Position numbers and translations under genes: made by a program
Shown here: in pieces, positions 15,871 through 24,686 of the stretch
Position numbering within the stretch: the stretch's first letter is position 1
Layout: the number at the start of each line of letters is the position of its first letter
From: Azospirillum fermentarium
GTDB taxonomy: Bacteria; Pseudomonadota; Alphaproteobacteria; Azospirillales; Azospirillaceae
DNA length: 64,000 bases
Reading direction: 5' to 3'
NCBI RefSeq assembly: GCF_025961205.1
Contig: NZ_JAOQNH010000002.1
Location: forward strand, 519,501 to 583,500
The notes under the pieces: generated by a model
Seen by the model: the letters and a program-made list of their open reading frames with translations, nothing else
What the model was told of the DNA's origin: nothing
The model's database searches: none

Positions 15871-16428
15871 ATGCGAACGAGCAAGCGCACGCAGATCCTC
15901 GATGCGGTCGTCGCCATCATCCAGCGTGATGGCGTCAACGCCGTCACCTTCGATGCTGTTGCGGAAGAGGCGAAGCTGACGCGGGGCGGGCTGATCTACC
16001 ACTTCCCGTCGCGGGAAGAGCTGATCTTTTCGACCCACAAGCATCTGGCCGAAGGCTGGGAAAAGGCGATGGCGAAGGCGGCGGGCAAGAAAGCCGCCGC
16101 CGCAACGCCGGCGCAGCGATACGCGGCCTATGTGCAGACCTGCGCGCAGGCCGCCGATCGGGCGGAACTCCTGCTGATGCTTGAAAGCGCGGGCGAGGCC
16201 CGGCTCGGCGAACTCTGGCAGGATGTGATCGACCGCTGGGCGCCGCCTGTTCCCGAGACCGAAGACGAAGCTGCGCTGTCGCGGTTCATCGCGCGTCTGG
16301 CGGCCGACGGTCTGTGGGCGCATGAGGCGCTGTCATCGCGGCCGCTTCCCAAAAAACTCAAGGACCGCATCTGCCGCCGCCTCGTGGCGATGGCCGAGCA
16401 GGAGTCGAATCCCGTCAAAGGAGAGTGA
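15871..16428 (+). CDS. TetR-family repressor of the efflux operon
   Basis: 185 residues. Residues 5-50 form the TetR helix-turn-helix (ILDAVVAIIQRDGVNAVTFDAVAEEAKLTRGGLIYHFPSREEL). The C-terminal ligand-binding half resembles the TetR_C group found with SmvA-like exporters. It follows the exporter by 13 bp with a GAGAGGA ribosome-binding site. It most likely binds the palindrome at 14300-14315 and is released by exporter substrates. Confidence 0.9.
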   Translation: MRTSKRTQILDAVVAIIQRDGVNAVTFDAVAEEAKLTRGGLIYHFPSREELIFSTHKHLAEGWEKAMAKAAGKKAAAATPAQRYAAYVQTCAQAADRAELLLMLESAGEARLGELWQDVIDRWAPPVPETEDEAALSRFIARLAADGLWAHEALSSRPLPKKLKDRICRRLVAMAEQESNPVKGE

Positions 16429-16432
16429 TGCA

Positions 16433-17497
16433 ATGACCGACCGCACCCACAAACCGCTTACGGCAGTCGTCTTCGGGCTGGGCGTCACCGGACGCAAGAT
16501 CGTCGAAATCCTTCTGGACCGGGAGGTCCGGATCGTCGCGGCGGTCGATGCCTTCCAGTTCCACGGTCTGGACGTCGGCGCCGTGCTTGGCTGGCCCGAT
16601 ATCGGTGTGAGCGTCATACCCGACGCTGAAGCGGCGTTTGCTGGCGGGGCGGCGGATATCGCGATCGTCTCCACCCAGAACGGCATCAGGGACATCTACC
16701 CGACGGTGAAGCTGTGCCTTGAGAACGATACCGACGTCATCACCATCGCCGGGGATGCCTACTTTCCGTGGGTCGACCAGGCGTCGAGCGAGGCGCGCGC
16801 CTTGCACGACCTCGCCGTGGCGCGGGGCAAAACGATATTGGGGACCGGCGTCCAGGATGTGTTCTGGGACAATATGCCGGTGCTGCTGTCCGGTGCGGCC
16901 GAGAGCATCACAGGCATTCATGGCCGAAGCGTCGCGCTCGTGGACAGTTATGGCGACTGGATCGCCGAGGGCCTGTGCATCGGCAAAGCGCCGGAAGAAC
17001 TCGATCGGGGCTTCGCATCGCCCTTCGCCGGGGTCTTCATCGGGCCTCTGCACGACATGGCCGACAGGTTCGGTCTGACCGTCATCGACGCCGTCACGAC
17101 TGTGGAGCCTGTCATCGCGCGCAAGGCCTTCCGGTCGGAAGAAGCCGGGATCGAGGTCAGTGCGGGGCATCTTTCGGGTCTCGATACCTGCCTGCGCCTC
17201 AACACCGTGGAAGGCGTGACGCTTTCGGCCCGTTTCATCAGCAAGCTGCGCGAAGACGGCGATTCAAATCACGCGACATGGGACATCGAGGGTAGCCCGG
17301 GCCTGAGCGTCTTCATGCAGGACCGGCACGATATCGTCACCACCAGCGCGACCGTGGTGAACCGCATCCCCGATGTCATCAACGCCGCACCGGGCTTCAC
17401 CACTGTGTCAGCGCTTCCCGCGCCGGTGTTCCGGTTCCGGCCTCTCGGGGCCTATGCGCGCGAAGGTGGGCCGTCAGATGCGGCAATCTCTGAATAG
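16433..17497 (+). CDS. NAD(P)H-dependent amine dehydrogenase/dihydrodipicolinate-reductase-like oxidoreductase
   Basis: 354 residues. An N-terminal Rossmann fold begins with VVFGLGVTGRKIV (nucleotide-binding Gly-rich loop, residues 11-23). The DAPDH-type middle follows, with a GTGVQDVFWDNMP segment. The family includes 2,4-diaminopentanoate dehydrogenase; many members are of unknown substrate. It is the third gene of the tetR/exporter transcript (4 bp after tetR), suggesting that the exported compound or a related amine is also chemically modified. That link is inferred. Confidence 0.75.
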   Translation: MTDRTHKPLTAVVFGLGVTGRKIVEILLDREVRIVAAVDAFQFHGLDVGAVLGWPDIGVSVIPDAEAAFAGGAADIAIVSTQNGIRDIYPTVKLCLENDTDVITIAGDAYFPWVDQASSEARALHDLAVARGKTILGTGVQDVFWDNMPVLLSGAAESITGIHGRSVALVDSYGDWIAEGLCIGKAPEELDRGFASPFAGVFIGPLHDMADRFGLTVIDAVTTVEPVIARKAFRSEEAGIEVSAGHLSGLDTCLRLNTVEGVTLSARFISKLREDGDSNHATWDIEGSPGLSVFMQDRHDIVTTSATVVNRIPDVINAAPGFTTVSALPAPVFRFRPLGAYAREGGPSDAAISE

Positions 17498-17526
17498 GAC
17501 GAGGCGAGGCCTCAAGGACAAGGAAG

Positions 17527-17745
17527 ATGGAACGAAGCAAGCGACCGGACGAGAAGCAGCGCAAGCAGGAAGGCATACCGCTGGCCTTGAATTGGGCTGG
17601 CTGTGGCTTGGTTCTGCTGGCTTTCGCCCAACTGTTCAAATGGCGAACCAGTGGCTTCGACGGCTTCTATCCGGTCTTTGTCGCCTTCGGCTGCCTGATG
17701 ATTGCGATCGGCGCGGTCATCTGGTGGCGCAGCAGGAAACGATGA
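17527..17745 (+). CDS. small two-TM membrane protein
   Basis: 72 residues with a charged N-terminus and two hydrophobic helices (about residues 20-37 and 45-66) ending in WWRSRKR. No family is recognised. It lies 29 bp after the amine-dehydrogenase-like gene and 43 bp before the CDF transporter, in the same orientation. It could be a small subunit or regulator of either transporter, or unrelated. Confidence 0.6.
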   Translation: MERSKRPDEKQRKQEGIPLALNWAGCGLVLLAFAQLFKWRTSGFDGFYPVFVAFGCLMIAIGAVIWWRSRKR

Positions 17746-17788
17746 ACAGCCCTCAACGGACGAGGACGCCAACAATATCGGGGTAGGA

Positions 17789-18700
17789 ATGACGGATAGT
17801 GAACTTGAACTGAAGGTGCTTCGGCTCCCGATCATCACAGGCGTAATCGTGTCAGCGCTGGCGTTGATCGCAGCGCCGCTGACCGGCTCACAGGCGATCC
17901 TGCTCGATGGATTCTTCGGGCTGATCTATCTCGTCACAGGGGTTTTTACCTATAGCGTCGGACGGCTCGTGCATCAGGGCGCGAGCCGGCGGTTCCCGTT
18001 CGGCTATGCGCCGCTCGAACCCCTGGTCAACCTGATCAAGAGCCTGCTGATCGCCGGCGTCTCCATGTTGTCGGTCTGGTATGCGGCCTCGAACCTCTTT
18101 GCCGGCGGCACGGACATCGAGTTCGGCGGCGCGGTCCTGTTCGCGTTTCTCTCGGCCTCGATCACCATCGGCATGGCGGCCTATGTCTGGATCCGTTATC
18201 GCCACGTCGACAGCCCATTGGTCCAGGGCGACCTGGCCGCGCGCATGATCGACGCCTTGACCGCCCTCGGCGCGTTGCTGGCGTTCCTGGTCGCCTATGG
18301 GCTTCACGCGAATGGCTATCAGGCCGCGGCCCGCTACGTCGACCCGGTGCTGACGCTGGCGCTGGTCGTTCTGACGGTCGGCATTCCGTATTCGCTCGGC
18401 AAGGGCGCCCTGTCGGAACTCATCTATGTTTCGCCGCCGGCGGCCGAGGTCGAGCCGCTGGAGGGCAAGGTTCGCGCCGTTCTTGCCGATCTGCCGCTGA
18501 CTGCCCTGGACATCCGCACGGTCCGGATCGGCCGAACCTGGGAGATCATGGCGCAGGCGCAACTCAGACCCGATATCGATCTGGATGCCCACGCGGCGGA
18601 CGATTACCGGGAGAAGCTGGCCGGGCAGTTCGCGCATGAGCGGCAGGCGGTCCGGGCGGTTCTCATCTTCACCTATCTGCCGACAGAGCCGCTAACCTGA
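17789..18700 (+). CDS. cation diffusion facilitator family transporter
   Basis: 303 residues from the ATG preceded by GGGGTAGGA. Six membrane segments are followed by a cytoplasmic C-terminal domain (from about residue 215). ILLDGFFGLIYL in TM2 carries the metal-coordinating aspartate region, and the HQGASRRFPFGYAPLEPLVNL loop matches the CDF pattern. CDF proteins export divalent metals (Zn, Co, Fe, Mn) in exchange for protons. The exact metal is not predictable here. Confidence 0.82.
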   Translation: MTDSELELKVLRLPIITGVIVSALALIAAPLTGSQAILLDGFFGLIYLVTGVFTYSVGRLVHQGASRRFPFGYAPLEPLVNLIKSLLIAGVSMLSVWYAASNLFAGGTDIEFGGAVLFAFLSASITIGMAAYVWIRYRHVDSPLVQGDLAARMIDALTALGALLAFLVAYGLHANGYQAAARYVDPVLTLALVVLTVGIPYSLGKGALSELIYVSPPAAEVEPLEGKVRAVLADLPLTALDIRTVRIGRTWEIMAQAQLRPDIDLDAHAADDYREKLAGQFAHERQAVRAVLIFTYLPTEPLT

Positions 18701-18755
18701 GGGAGACGGCAATGGCCCCAACGACCCAATTTAAGAACAGGATTTCGAGACAAAC

Positions 18756-19052
18756 ATGCGACTTCAACTATTCCGCGGCATTGCCGTCATCGAAGGTATC
18801 ACCACGCTCATCTTGTTCCTAATCGCAATGCCGCTCAAATATCTCGCCGGGAACGAAGCGATCATGCCGCTTGCCGGCTGGGGGCATGGCTATGCTTTCC
18901 TTGCCTATATGCTCTTCCTCGTGCCGGGCATGTGGGGAAAGGGCTTCACCGCGTGGGAGTGGACGCGAACTTTCCTCGCATCGCTGATCCCGTTCGGTAC
19001 CTTCCTCAATGACCCCATGCTGAAGCGCAAAGCGCTCTCGGCACATGCGTGA
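18756..19052 (+). CDS. DUF3817 family membrane protein
   Basis: 98 residues, the usual length for the family. The FRGIAVIEGITTLILFLIAMPLKYLAG start and the conserved GWGHGYAFLAYMLFL segment identify it. Three membrane helices are predicted. Function is unknown; members often lie next to transporter genes. It follows the CDF gene by 55 bp. Confidence 0.8.
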   Translation: MRLQLFRGIAVIEGITTLILFLIAMPLKYLAGNEAIMPLAGWGHGYAFLAYMLFLVPGMWGKGFTAWEWTRTFLASLIPFGTFLNDPMLKRKALSAHA

Positions 19053-19058
19053 TCGCTG

Positions 19059-19349
19059 ATGGGGTTTCCCGCCCATCATACTACCGGCACTGATGCCGCT
19101 GCGCCAGCCATCGGTCCGGGGCTGGTCGCGCGGGTGATGCGAGCAGTTCCAGCCGGACCGCTGGTCAACGCCGTCCATGTCTCGGTCATCAATATCGGTC
19201 GCGCATTCGGCGCTTGGGCAGGAGGTCTCGGGATTCAAGCCGGATATGGGCTTATCTCTCCTCTCTGGATCGGTCTCGTTCTGGCTATAGCGGGCATTCT
19301 CAGTCTCGCGCCACCCGCAGCGAGGCAGTTTGAAACAGTAAAGAGGTAG
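19059..19349 (+). pseudogene. C-terminal remnant of an MFS exporter (AraJ/sugar-efflux-like)
   Basis: 96 codons. Residues 35-90 (NAVHVSVINIGRAFGAWAGG then a final helix IGLVLAIAGILSLAPPAAR) match the last two to three helices of DHA1 MFS exporters, which are normally about 390 residues. The first ten helices are missing, and the sequence before residue 30 does not resemble the family. It is a truncated leftover between the DUF3817 and LysR genes, marking an old deletion or recombination junction in the cargo. Confidence 0.7.
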
Positions 19350-19351
19350 GA

Positions 19352-20320
19352 ATGCGGAGGCGTCAGCAACGATATCGGCCACCGGATGCCCCGCTGACGC
19401 TTTCCAGCGTACGCATACCGATGGTAGCCCTCGTCCAAGCCCTCGCTGTCGCGGAATATCTCAGCTTCCATCGTGCGGCGCAGGCGCTCGGGACCAGTCA
19501 ATCGAGTGTGAGCGCGCGGATCAAGGCGCTGGAGGCTGAACTCGGCGTCATCCTCTTCGACCGCAACACGCGCGGCGTCCGCCTGACCGAAGCCGGACGC
19601 CGCTTCGTCGATCAGGTCGATGACGCCATGGGCATCTTGGACCGGGCAATCAAGACCGCCGGGATGCCGGCACGTGGCGAGGAAGGCGAGCTTCACATCG
19701 GACTCCATGCCCTGACGCAAGGCTGTTTCCTAGACCAGCTGCTAGGGCGGTTCCGCAGCGAGCATCCGTGCGTCCGCCTGCGCATCACCGAAGGAACGGC
19801 GCGAGACGCGCAACTCATGATCCGCGAAGGCCGGCTCGATACCGCCTTTATGGCCTGCACTCACGAAATCCCCGACCTGCATTCCCGTGTAGTCTGGCGA
19901 GACTACCTCATGGCGGCGCTGCCAGTCGGTCATCACTTAGCGACACAAGCCGATGTCGAATGGCGACAGCTTTCGGCGGAAATCTTCCTTGTCCGTTATG
20001 GTGGCACCGGCCCGCAGGTCCATGATCTGATCGTGACGCGCGCAGCCGGGAAGTGGCCGGTGCCGACAATACTCCGCTTCGATGTCGGTCGCAGCGCGCT
20101 GCTCTCCATGGTCGCTGCCGGAAACGGTATTTCGCTCTTCGTCGCGGACGGTGCGACATCCAGCATGGCGAATGTTGCTTTCCTGCCGATCCGCGATGAG
20201 CCCGAAACTATCCCGTTTTCGGCCGTTTGGTCGCCCCGAAACCGAAACCCTACACTTTTGAGCCTGCTCACCCTAGCAACGGAAATGGGCCGCTTACGCC
20301 CGAAATCTGATTCGCGATAG
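19352..20320 (+). CDS. LysR-family transcriptional regulator
   Basis: 322 residues. The winged helix covers about residues 25-85 (ALAVAEYLSFHRAAQALGTSQSSVSARIKALEAELG), followed by the periplasmic-binding-protein-like effector domain. The ~22-residue extension before the usual LysR start is unusual, but the ATG has a good AGGTAGGA site. LysR proteins usually control a divergent gene; here both neighbours are co-oriented and the MFS remnant upstream may be its former target. It is the last cargo gene before traG. Confidence 0.88.
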   Translation: MRRRQQRYRPPDAPLTLSSVRIPMVALVQALAVAEYLSFHRAAQALGTSQSSVSARIKALEAELGVILFDRNTRGVRLTEAGRRFVDQVDDAMGILDRAIKTAGMPARGEEGELHIGLHALTQGCFLDQLLGRFRSEHPCVRLRITEGTARDAQLMIREGRLDTAFMACTHEIPDLHSRVVWRDYLMAALPVGHHLATQADVEWRQLSAEIFLVRYGGTGPQVHDLIVTRAAGKWPVPTILRFDVGRSALLSMVAAGNGISLFVADGATSSMANVAFLPIRDEPETIPFSAVWSPRNRNPTLLSLLTLATEMGRLRPKSDSR

Positions 20321-20474
20321 CCCACTGTTAACGGTGCCGGAATAGTGCCGCCGTCACCCATCCGATTTGCCGCCGATTGTATTCTGCAGGCCGACGGCCA
20401 CACCTTTGCTATTGCACCACGCGAAAACGACCATTCTCTGATCGGCTCCGTCTCTCTTGCCGATTGGAGCCTGT

Positions 20475-22463
20475 ATGCGTGGAGGCCGAATACTCTGGGG
20501 CCAGATCATTGTCGTGCTCACCATCGTCGTGGTGATGGTCTGGGCTGCAACGCAATGGGTGGCTTTCCGGCTCGGCTTCCAGCCCCAGCTCGGCAACCCT
20601 TGGTTCGATATTGCCGGATGGCCATTCTATTATCCACCTGCCTTCTTCTGGTGGTGGTTTTCCTATGACGCCTATGCGCCCGGCATCTTTACCGAAGGCG
20701 CGTTCATCGCCACGGCAGGCGCGGTTCTTGCCATAGCTGCCGCTTTCCTCATGTCGATCATCCGGGCACGGGAAGCCCGCAATGTCGCCACCTATGGTTC
20801 GGCGCGATGGGCCGAGGACAAGGAAATCCATGCTGCCGGCCTGCTTGGTCCAGATGGCGTCGTGCTGGGGCAGCACCGCAAGGATTATCTGCGTCATGAC
20901 GGCCCCGAGCATGTGCTGTGTTTTGCGCCAACCCGATCAGGCAAGGGCGTGGGCCTAGTCGTGCCGACGCTGCTGACCTGGCCAGGCAGTTGCATCGTCC
21001 ATGATATCAAGGGCGAGAACTGGAACCTGACAGCGGGCTTCCGGTCAAGGCATGGTCGTGTCCTGCTGTTCGATCCGACCAATGTGCAGTCGGCAGCTTA
21101 CAATCCGCTTCTGGAAGTAAGGCAGGGTGAATGGGAAGTCCGCGATGTCCAGAACATCGCGGACATCCTGGTTGATCCCGAAGGTTCGCTCGACAAGCGC
21201 AACCATTGGGAAAAAACCAGCCACAGCCTGCTCGTCGGCGCGATCCTGCATGTTCTCTATGCCGAGAAGGAAAAGACACTGGCGGGCGTCGCCAATTTCC
21301 TGTCCGATCCTCGCCGTCCCGTCGAGGCGACCTTACGCGCGATGATGGACACGCCGCATCTGGGCGAAGCCGGTGTGCATCCCGTCATTGCCTCGTCTGC
21401 GCGGGAGCTTTTGAACAAATCAGAGAACGAACGGTCTGGGGTGCTGTCCACTGCTATGTCGTTTCTCGGTCTTTACCGAGACCCGGTTGTGGCCCGCGTG
21501 ACTCAACGCTGCGACTGGCGCATCGCCGATCTGGTCGGTGAGAAGGAACCGGTCAGCCTCTATCTCGTCGTGCCACCCTCGGACATCAACCGCACCAAGC
21601 CGCTGATCCGCCTCATCCTCAATCAGGTCGGGCGGCGGCTTACCGAGGAACTGGAAACCTCCGGCAAGCGGCATCGCCTCCTGTTGATGCTCGATGAGTT
21701 TCCGGCACTGGGGCGGCTGGATTTCTTTGAATCGGCGTTGGCCTTTATGGCCGGCTACGGCCTGAAAGCGTTCCTGATCGCCCAATCGCTCAACCAGATC
21801 GAGCGCGCCTATGGGCAAAACAACGCCATTCTCGATAATTGCCATGTGCGCGTGGCCTTTGCGGCCAACGATGAACGCACCGCCAAACGGATCAGTGATG
21901 CGCTCGGCACGGCTACGGAAATGCGCGATTCCACCAACTATGCCGGCCATCGCCTCGCGCCATGGCTGGGGCATCTCATGGTGTCGCGGCAGGAAACGGC
22001 GCGGCCATTGCTGACGCCCGGCGAAATCATGCAGCTTCCGCCCACCGACGAGATCGTCATGGTGGCGGGGGTGCCGCCGATCCGTGCTGCCAAGGCACGC
22101 TACTATGCTGATGCGCGGTTTCAGGAGAGGGTGATGTCACCGCCCGATCTGCGCAAGCAGCTGGTGAAAATCACCACATCGGCGCCAGATGACTGGACGA
22201 GCCGCATTGTCGCGGCTGCGAGCGGCAATGGACCCGCCTCAGATACATCCGATGACGATCCGGCCAATGCCGGTATCCGTCGTGAACCGGAACTGCCGGA
22301 GCATGAGGAAATCATCCCGCCACCTCCGCCACCATCGCAGGAGTTCGATTTTCTTGATGATGAGCCAGATGTCGATGCCGCCAAGGCCCGTGCCATGCGC
22401 CAACGGATGCGCATGGTCGCGCGGCAGGCGTCGCTTGACCCAAATGACGGCATCGAGCTGTGA
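20475..22463 (+). CDS. traG: TraG/VirD4-type coupling protein of the ICE
   Basis: 662 residues. Membrane helices lie at about 8-30, 45-60 and 70-92. Walker A is in APTRSGKGVGLVVPTLL (about residue 155), Walker B-like LLLMLDEFPALGRL near 412, and the all-alpha domain lies between. The C-terminus is acidic and proline-rich. It links the relaxosome to the Trb channel and drives DNA export. I chose the ATG that leads into GGRILWGQ, the usual start context of this group. The 154 bp before it (20321-20474) show no gene. Confidence 0.92.
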   Translation: MRGGRILWGQIIVVLTIVVVMVWAATQWVAFRLGFQPQLGNPWFDIAGWPFYYPPAFFWWWFSYDAYAPGIFTEGAFIATAGAVLAIAAAFLMSIIRAREARNVATYGSARWAEDKEIHAAGLLGPDGVVLGQHRKDYLRHDGPEHVLCFAPTRSGKGVGLVVPTLLTWPGSCIVHDIKGENWNLTAGFRSRHGRVLLFDPTNVQSAAYNPLLEVRQGEWEVRDVQNIADILVDPEGSLDKRNHWEKTSHSLLVGAILHVLYAEKEKTLAGVANFLSDPRRPVEATLRAMMDTPHLGEAGVHPVIASSARELLNKSENERSGVLSTAMSFLGLYRDPVVARVTQRCDWRIADLVGEKEPVSLYLVVPPSDINRTKPLIRLILNQVGRRLTEELETSGKRHRLLLMLDEFPALGRLDFFESALAFMAGYGLKAFLIAQSLNQIERAYGQNNAILDNCHVRVAFAANDERTAKRISDALGTATEMRDSTNYAGHRLAPWLGHLMVSRQETARPLLTPGEIMQLPPTDEIVMVAGVPPIRAAKARYYADARFQERVMSPPDLRKQLVKITTSAPDDWTSRIVAAASGNGPASDTSDDDPANAGIRREPELPEHEEIIPPPPPPSQEFDFLDDEPDVDAAKARAMRQRMRMVARQASLDPNDGIEL

Positions 22464-22477
22464 GAACGGAGACAGGC

Positions 22478-22939
22478 ATGACGACGCGCACCCGCATGAA
22501 TGTCTATTTCGATCCCGCTCTGCTGAAACAGGTGGAAGCGCTGGCCTTGCGCCGAAATGTCTCGAAATCCGCCGTGATCGAGGCTGCTGTGGCATCCTTC
22601 ATGTCAGGCGATACGACTGAACGGCTGGAAGCCGCCATGTCGCGCCGCCTGGACAAGCTTGGCCGTCAGTTCGACATGCTGGACGAGGATATTGCCGTGC
22701 TGGGCGAAACCCTCTCGCTATTTGTACAATTCTGGCTGACCCTCACGCCGCCGCTGCCAGACAGTGCAAAACAATCTGCGCGCATCAAAGGAAACGAGCG
22801 TTTCGAGGGATTCATGCAGTCCCTTGGTAAGCGCCTCGCCAACGGTGACAGGTTTCTCAAAGAAATATCGCACGACATGGCTGCGCTACACGACACCTCG
22901 CCGGGGGGTAAAACCGAAGGTGACGGCGATGGGATCTAG
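22478..22939 (+). CDS. CopG/RHH-family protein of the tra operon
   Basis: 153 residues. An N-terminal ribbon-helix-helix (RTRMNVYFDPALLKQVEALALRRNVSKSAVIEAAV) is followed by a helical tail with a membrane-like stretch (LSLFVQFWLTLTPPLP). The gene between traG and trbB is conserved in this ICE type. It may repress the trb operon or act as a relaxosome accessory factor. GGAG precedes the start. Confidence 0.85.
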   Translation: MTTRTRMNVYFDPALLKQVEALALRRNVSKSAVIEAAVASFMSGDTTERLEAAMSRRLDKLGRQFDMLDEDIAVLGETLSLFVQFWLTLTPPLPDSAKQSARIKGNERFEGFMQSLGKRLANGDRFLKEISHDMAALHDTSPGGKTEGDGDGI

Positions 22940-23033
22940 GATTGCAACCCGTCCTATTCACCGCCAGGCTCCGCCGATGGCCGCACGCGCGTAAACATCT
23001 GTTGAAACAGCCCAAAATCAGGTTCTTTTAATC

Positions 23034-23081
23034 GACCCCGATCCGGGGTCCGTCTTTTGCGCGCCCCGTCATGAACGGGGC
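23034..23081 (+). terminator. two tandem hairpins before trbB
   Basis: Perfect stems are gaccccg/cggggtc (23034-23050, followed by cgtctttt) and gccccgt/acggggc (23063-23081). The first may be a weak terminator or attenuator between copG and trb. The second ends 4 bases before the trbB start and could affect its translation. Confidence 0.4.
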
Positions 23082-23085
23082 CGCC

Positions 23086-24066
23086 ATGACTGCATCACAT
23101 CAAAAACCGGAAACGATTGCCCGTGGCGCGCGGATGCTGCGCACTGCGCTTGGGGCATCCATCGCCCGGTTTCTGGAAGATCCCGGTGTGGTCGAGGTGA
23201 TGCTGAACCCGGATGGTCGTATCTGGGTGGATCGGCTTTCCGAAGGGTTGGCCGATACGGGGGAGAGGCTGTCCGCTGCCGATGGCGAGCGGATTGTGCG
23301 TCTCGTCGCCCATCATGTTGGCGCGGAGGTTCACGCCCGCGCACCCCGCGTCTCAGCAGAGCTGCCCGAAACCGGCGAACGGTTCGAGGGTCTATTGCCG
23401 CCCGTTGTCGCGGCACCCGCCTTTGCCATCCGCAAACCCGCCGTCGCGGTGTTCACGCTCGACGATTATGTGGCTGCCGGGATCATGACCGGTCTTCAGG
23501 CCGAAGTGCTGCGCCTGAACGTCGCCACGCGCGCCAACATCCTCGTCGCAGGCGGCACCTCCACCGGCAAAACCACGTTGACCAATGCGCTGCTGGCCGA
23601 GGTGGCGAAGACCTCGGATCGCGTCGTCATCATTGAAGACACGCGCGAGCTGCAATGCGCCGCGCCCAATCTCGTGGCCATGCGGACCAAGGATGGCGTG
23701 GCGACGCTCTCCGATCTGGTCCGTTCATCCCTGCGCCTTCGCCCTGATCGCATTCCGGTCGGTGAGGTCCGCGGTTCCGAAGCCCTCGATCTGCTCAAAG
23801 CCTGGGGCACAGGTCATCCCGGAGGCATCGGCACCATCCATGCCGGTTCTGGCATCGGTGCGCTGCGCCGCCTCGAACAGCTCATTCAGGAAGCCGTCGT
23901 CACGGTTCCGCGCGCGCTGATCGCCGAGACCATCGACCTTGTTGCTGTCCTTGCCGGGCGCGGATCGTCGCGACGGCTGGTCGAACTCGCCCGCGTCGAT
24001 GGGCTGGGACCGGACGGCGATTACGCCATCACCCCTGCAACCACCTCAAAAGGAGACCCTTCATGA
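23086..24066 (+). CDS. trbB: TrbB, VirB11-type traffic ATPase
   Basis: 326 residues. Walker A is [14 protein letters not shown] (about residues 152-165), followed by an Asp box and the Walker B region with a conserved [16 protein letters not shown]. Hexameric VirB11-type ATPases power pilus assembly and substrate transfer at the inner membrane. The ATG at 23086 fits the usual family N-terminus ([19 protein letters not shown]). The stop overlaps trbC by ATGA. Confidence 0.95.
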   Translation: MTASHQKPETIARGARMLRTALGASIARFLEDPGVVEVMLNPDGRIWVDRLSEGLADTGERLSAADGERIVRLVAHHVGAEVHARAPRVSAELPETGERFEGLLPPVVAAPAFAIRKPAVAVFTLDDYVAAGIMTGLQAEVLRLNVATRANILVAGGTSTGKTTLTNALLAEVAKTSDRVVIIEDTRELQCAAPNLVAMRTKDGVATLSDLVRSSLRLRPDRIPVGEVRGSEALDLLKAWGTGHPGGIGTIHAGSGIGALRRLEQLIQEAVVTVPRALIAETIDLVAVLAGRGSSRRLVELARVDGLGPDGDYAITPATTSKGDPS

Positions 24067-24395
24067 TCCGCACGATTTCGCGCGGCTGCCGCATCATGGC
24101 AACCGCCGCCGCCGCTGTTTCCATCAGCCTGATGCTGGCGCCCGCCGCACACGCCTCCGGCTCCTCCATGCCGTGGGAGGCGCCGCTTCAGAGCATCCTT
24201 CAGTCGATCGAAGGGCCGGTCGCCAAGATCATTGCGGTAATCGTCATCATCGCCACCGGCCTGGCGCTGGCCTTCGGCGATACCTCGGGCGGTTTCCGCC
24301 GCCTGATCCAGATCGTCTTCGGCCTCAGCATAGCCTTCGCCGCCAGCTCCTTCTTCCTGTCGTTCTTCTCGTTCGGCGGCGGGGCGCTCATCTGA
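24063..24395 (+). CDS. trbC: TrbC, conjugative pilin precursor
   Basis: 110 residues with a long signal peptide ending in AHA (about residue 31) and two hydrophobic helices typical of VirB2/TrbC pilins. In P-type systems the pilin is trimmed and cyclised by TraF, which is encoded at 9985. Overlaps trbB by four bases and trbD by one. Confidence 0.92.
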   Translation: MIRTISRGCRIMATAAAAVSISLMLAPAAHASGSSMPWEAPLQSILQSIEGPVAKIIAVIVIIATGLALAFGDTSGGFRRLIQIVFGLSIAFAASSFFLSFFSFGGGALI

Positions 24396-24676
24396 TGGCG
24401 GGCGGCCTCGAACAGCTCTGCGCGGTGCCGGGATTTTCGATCCCGGTCCATCGGGCGCTGACCGAGCATATCCTGCTCGGCGGCGCACCGCGCTCCATCG
24501 CCATTGTCAACGGCACGCTGGCCGGGGCCGTCGGCCTCGGCCTTCGTCTCTGGCTGGTTGGCATCGCCATCTGGGCGGTTGGTCATTTCCTCGCGGTATG
24601 GGCAGCAAAACGCGACCCGCTCTTCGTCGAGGTCGGGCGCAGGCATCTGCGCATCCCCGGTCATCTGTCGGTGTGA
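24395..24676 (+). CDS. trbD: TrbD, VirB3-like membrane protein
   Basis: 93 residues. The start GGLEQLCAVPGFSIPVHRALTE and one long hairpin of hydrophobic residues (about 35-70) match TrbD. It helps anchor the TrbE ATPase at the inner membrane. TGATG overlap with trbC. Confidence 0.92.
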   Translation: MAGGLEQLCAVPGFSIPVHRALTEHILLGGAPRSIAIVNGTLAGAVGLGLRLWLVGIAIWAVGHFLAVWAAKRDPLFVEVGRRHLRIPGHLSV

Positions 24677-24686
24677 GGGCGCGCGC

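Noticed and set aside
14319-15947. Minus-strand frame of 542 codons opposite the MFS exporter
   Set aside because: Arg/Gln/His-rich shadow of a 14-helix membrane protein; no ribosome-binding site or family.
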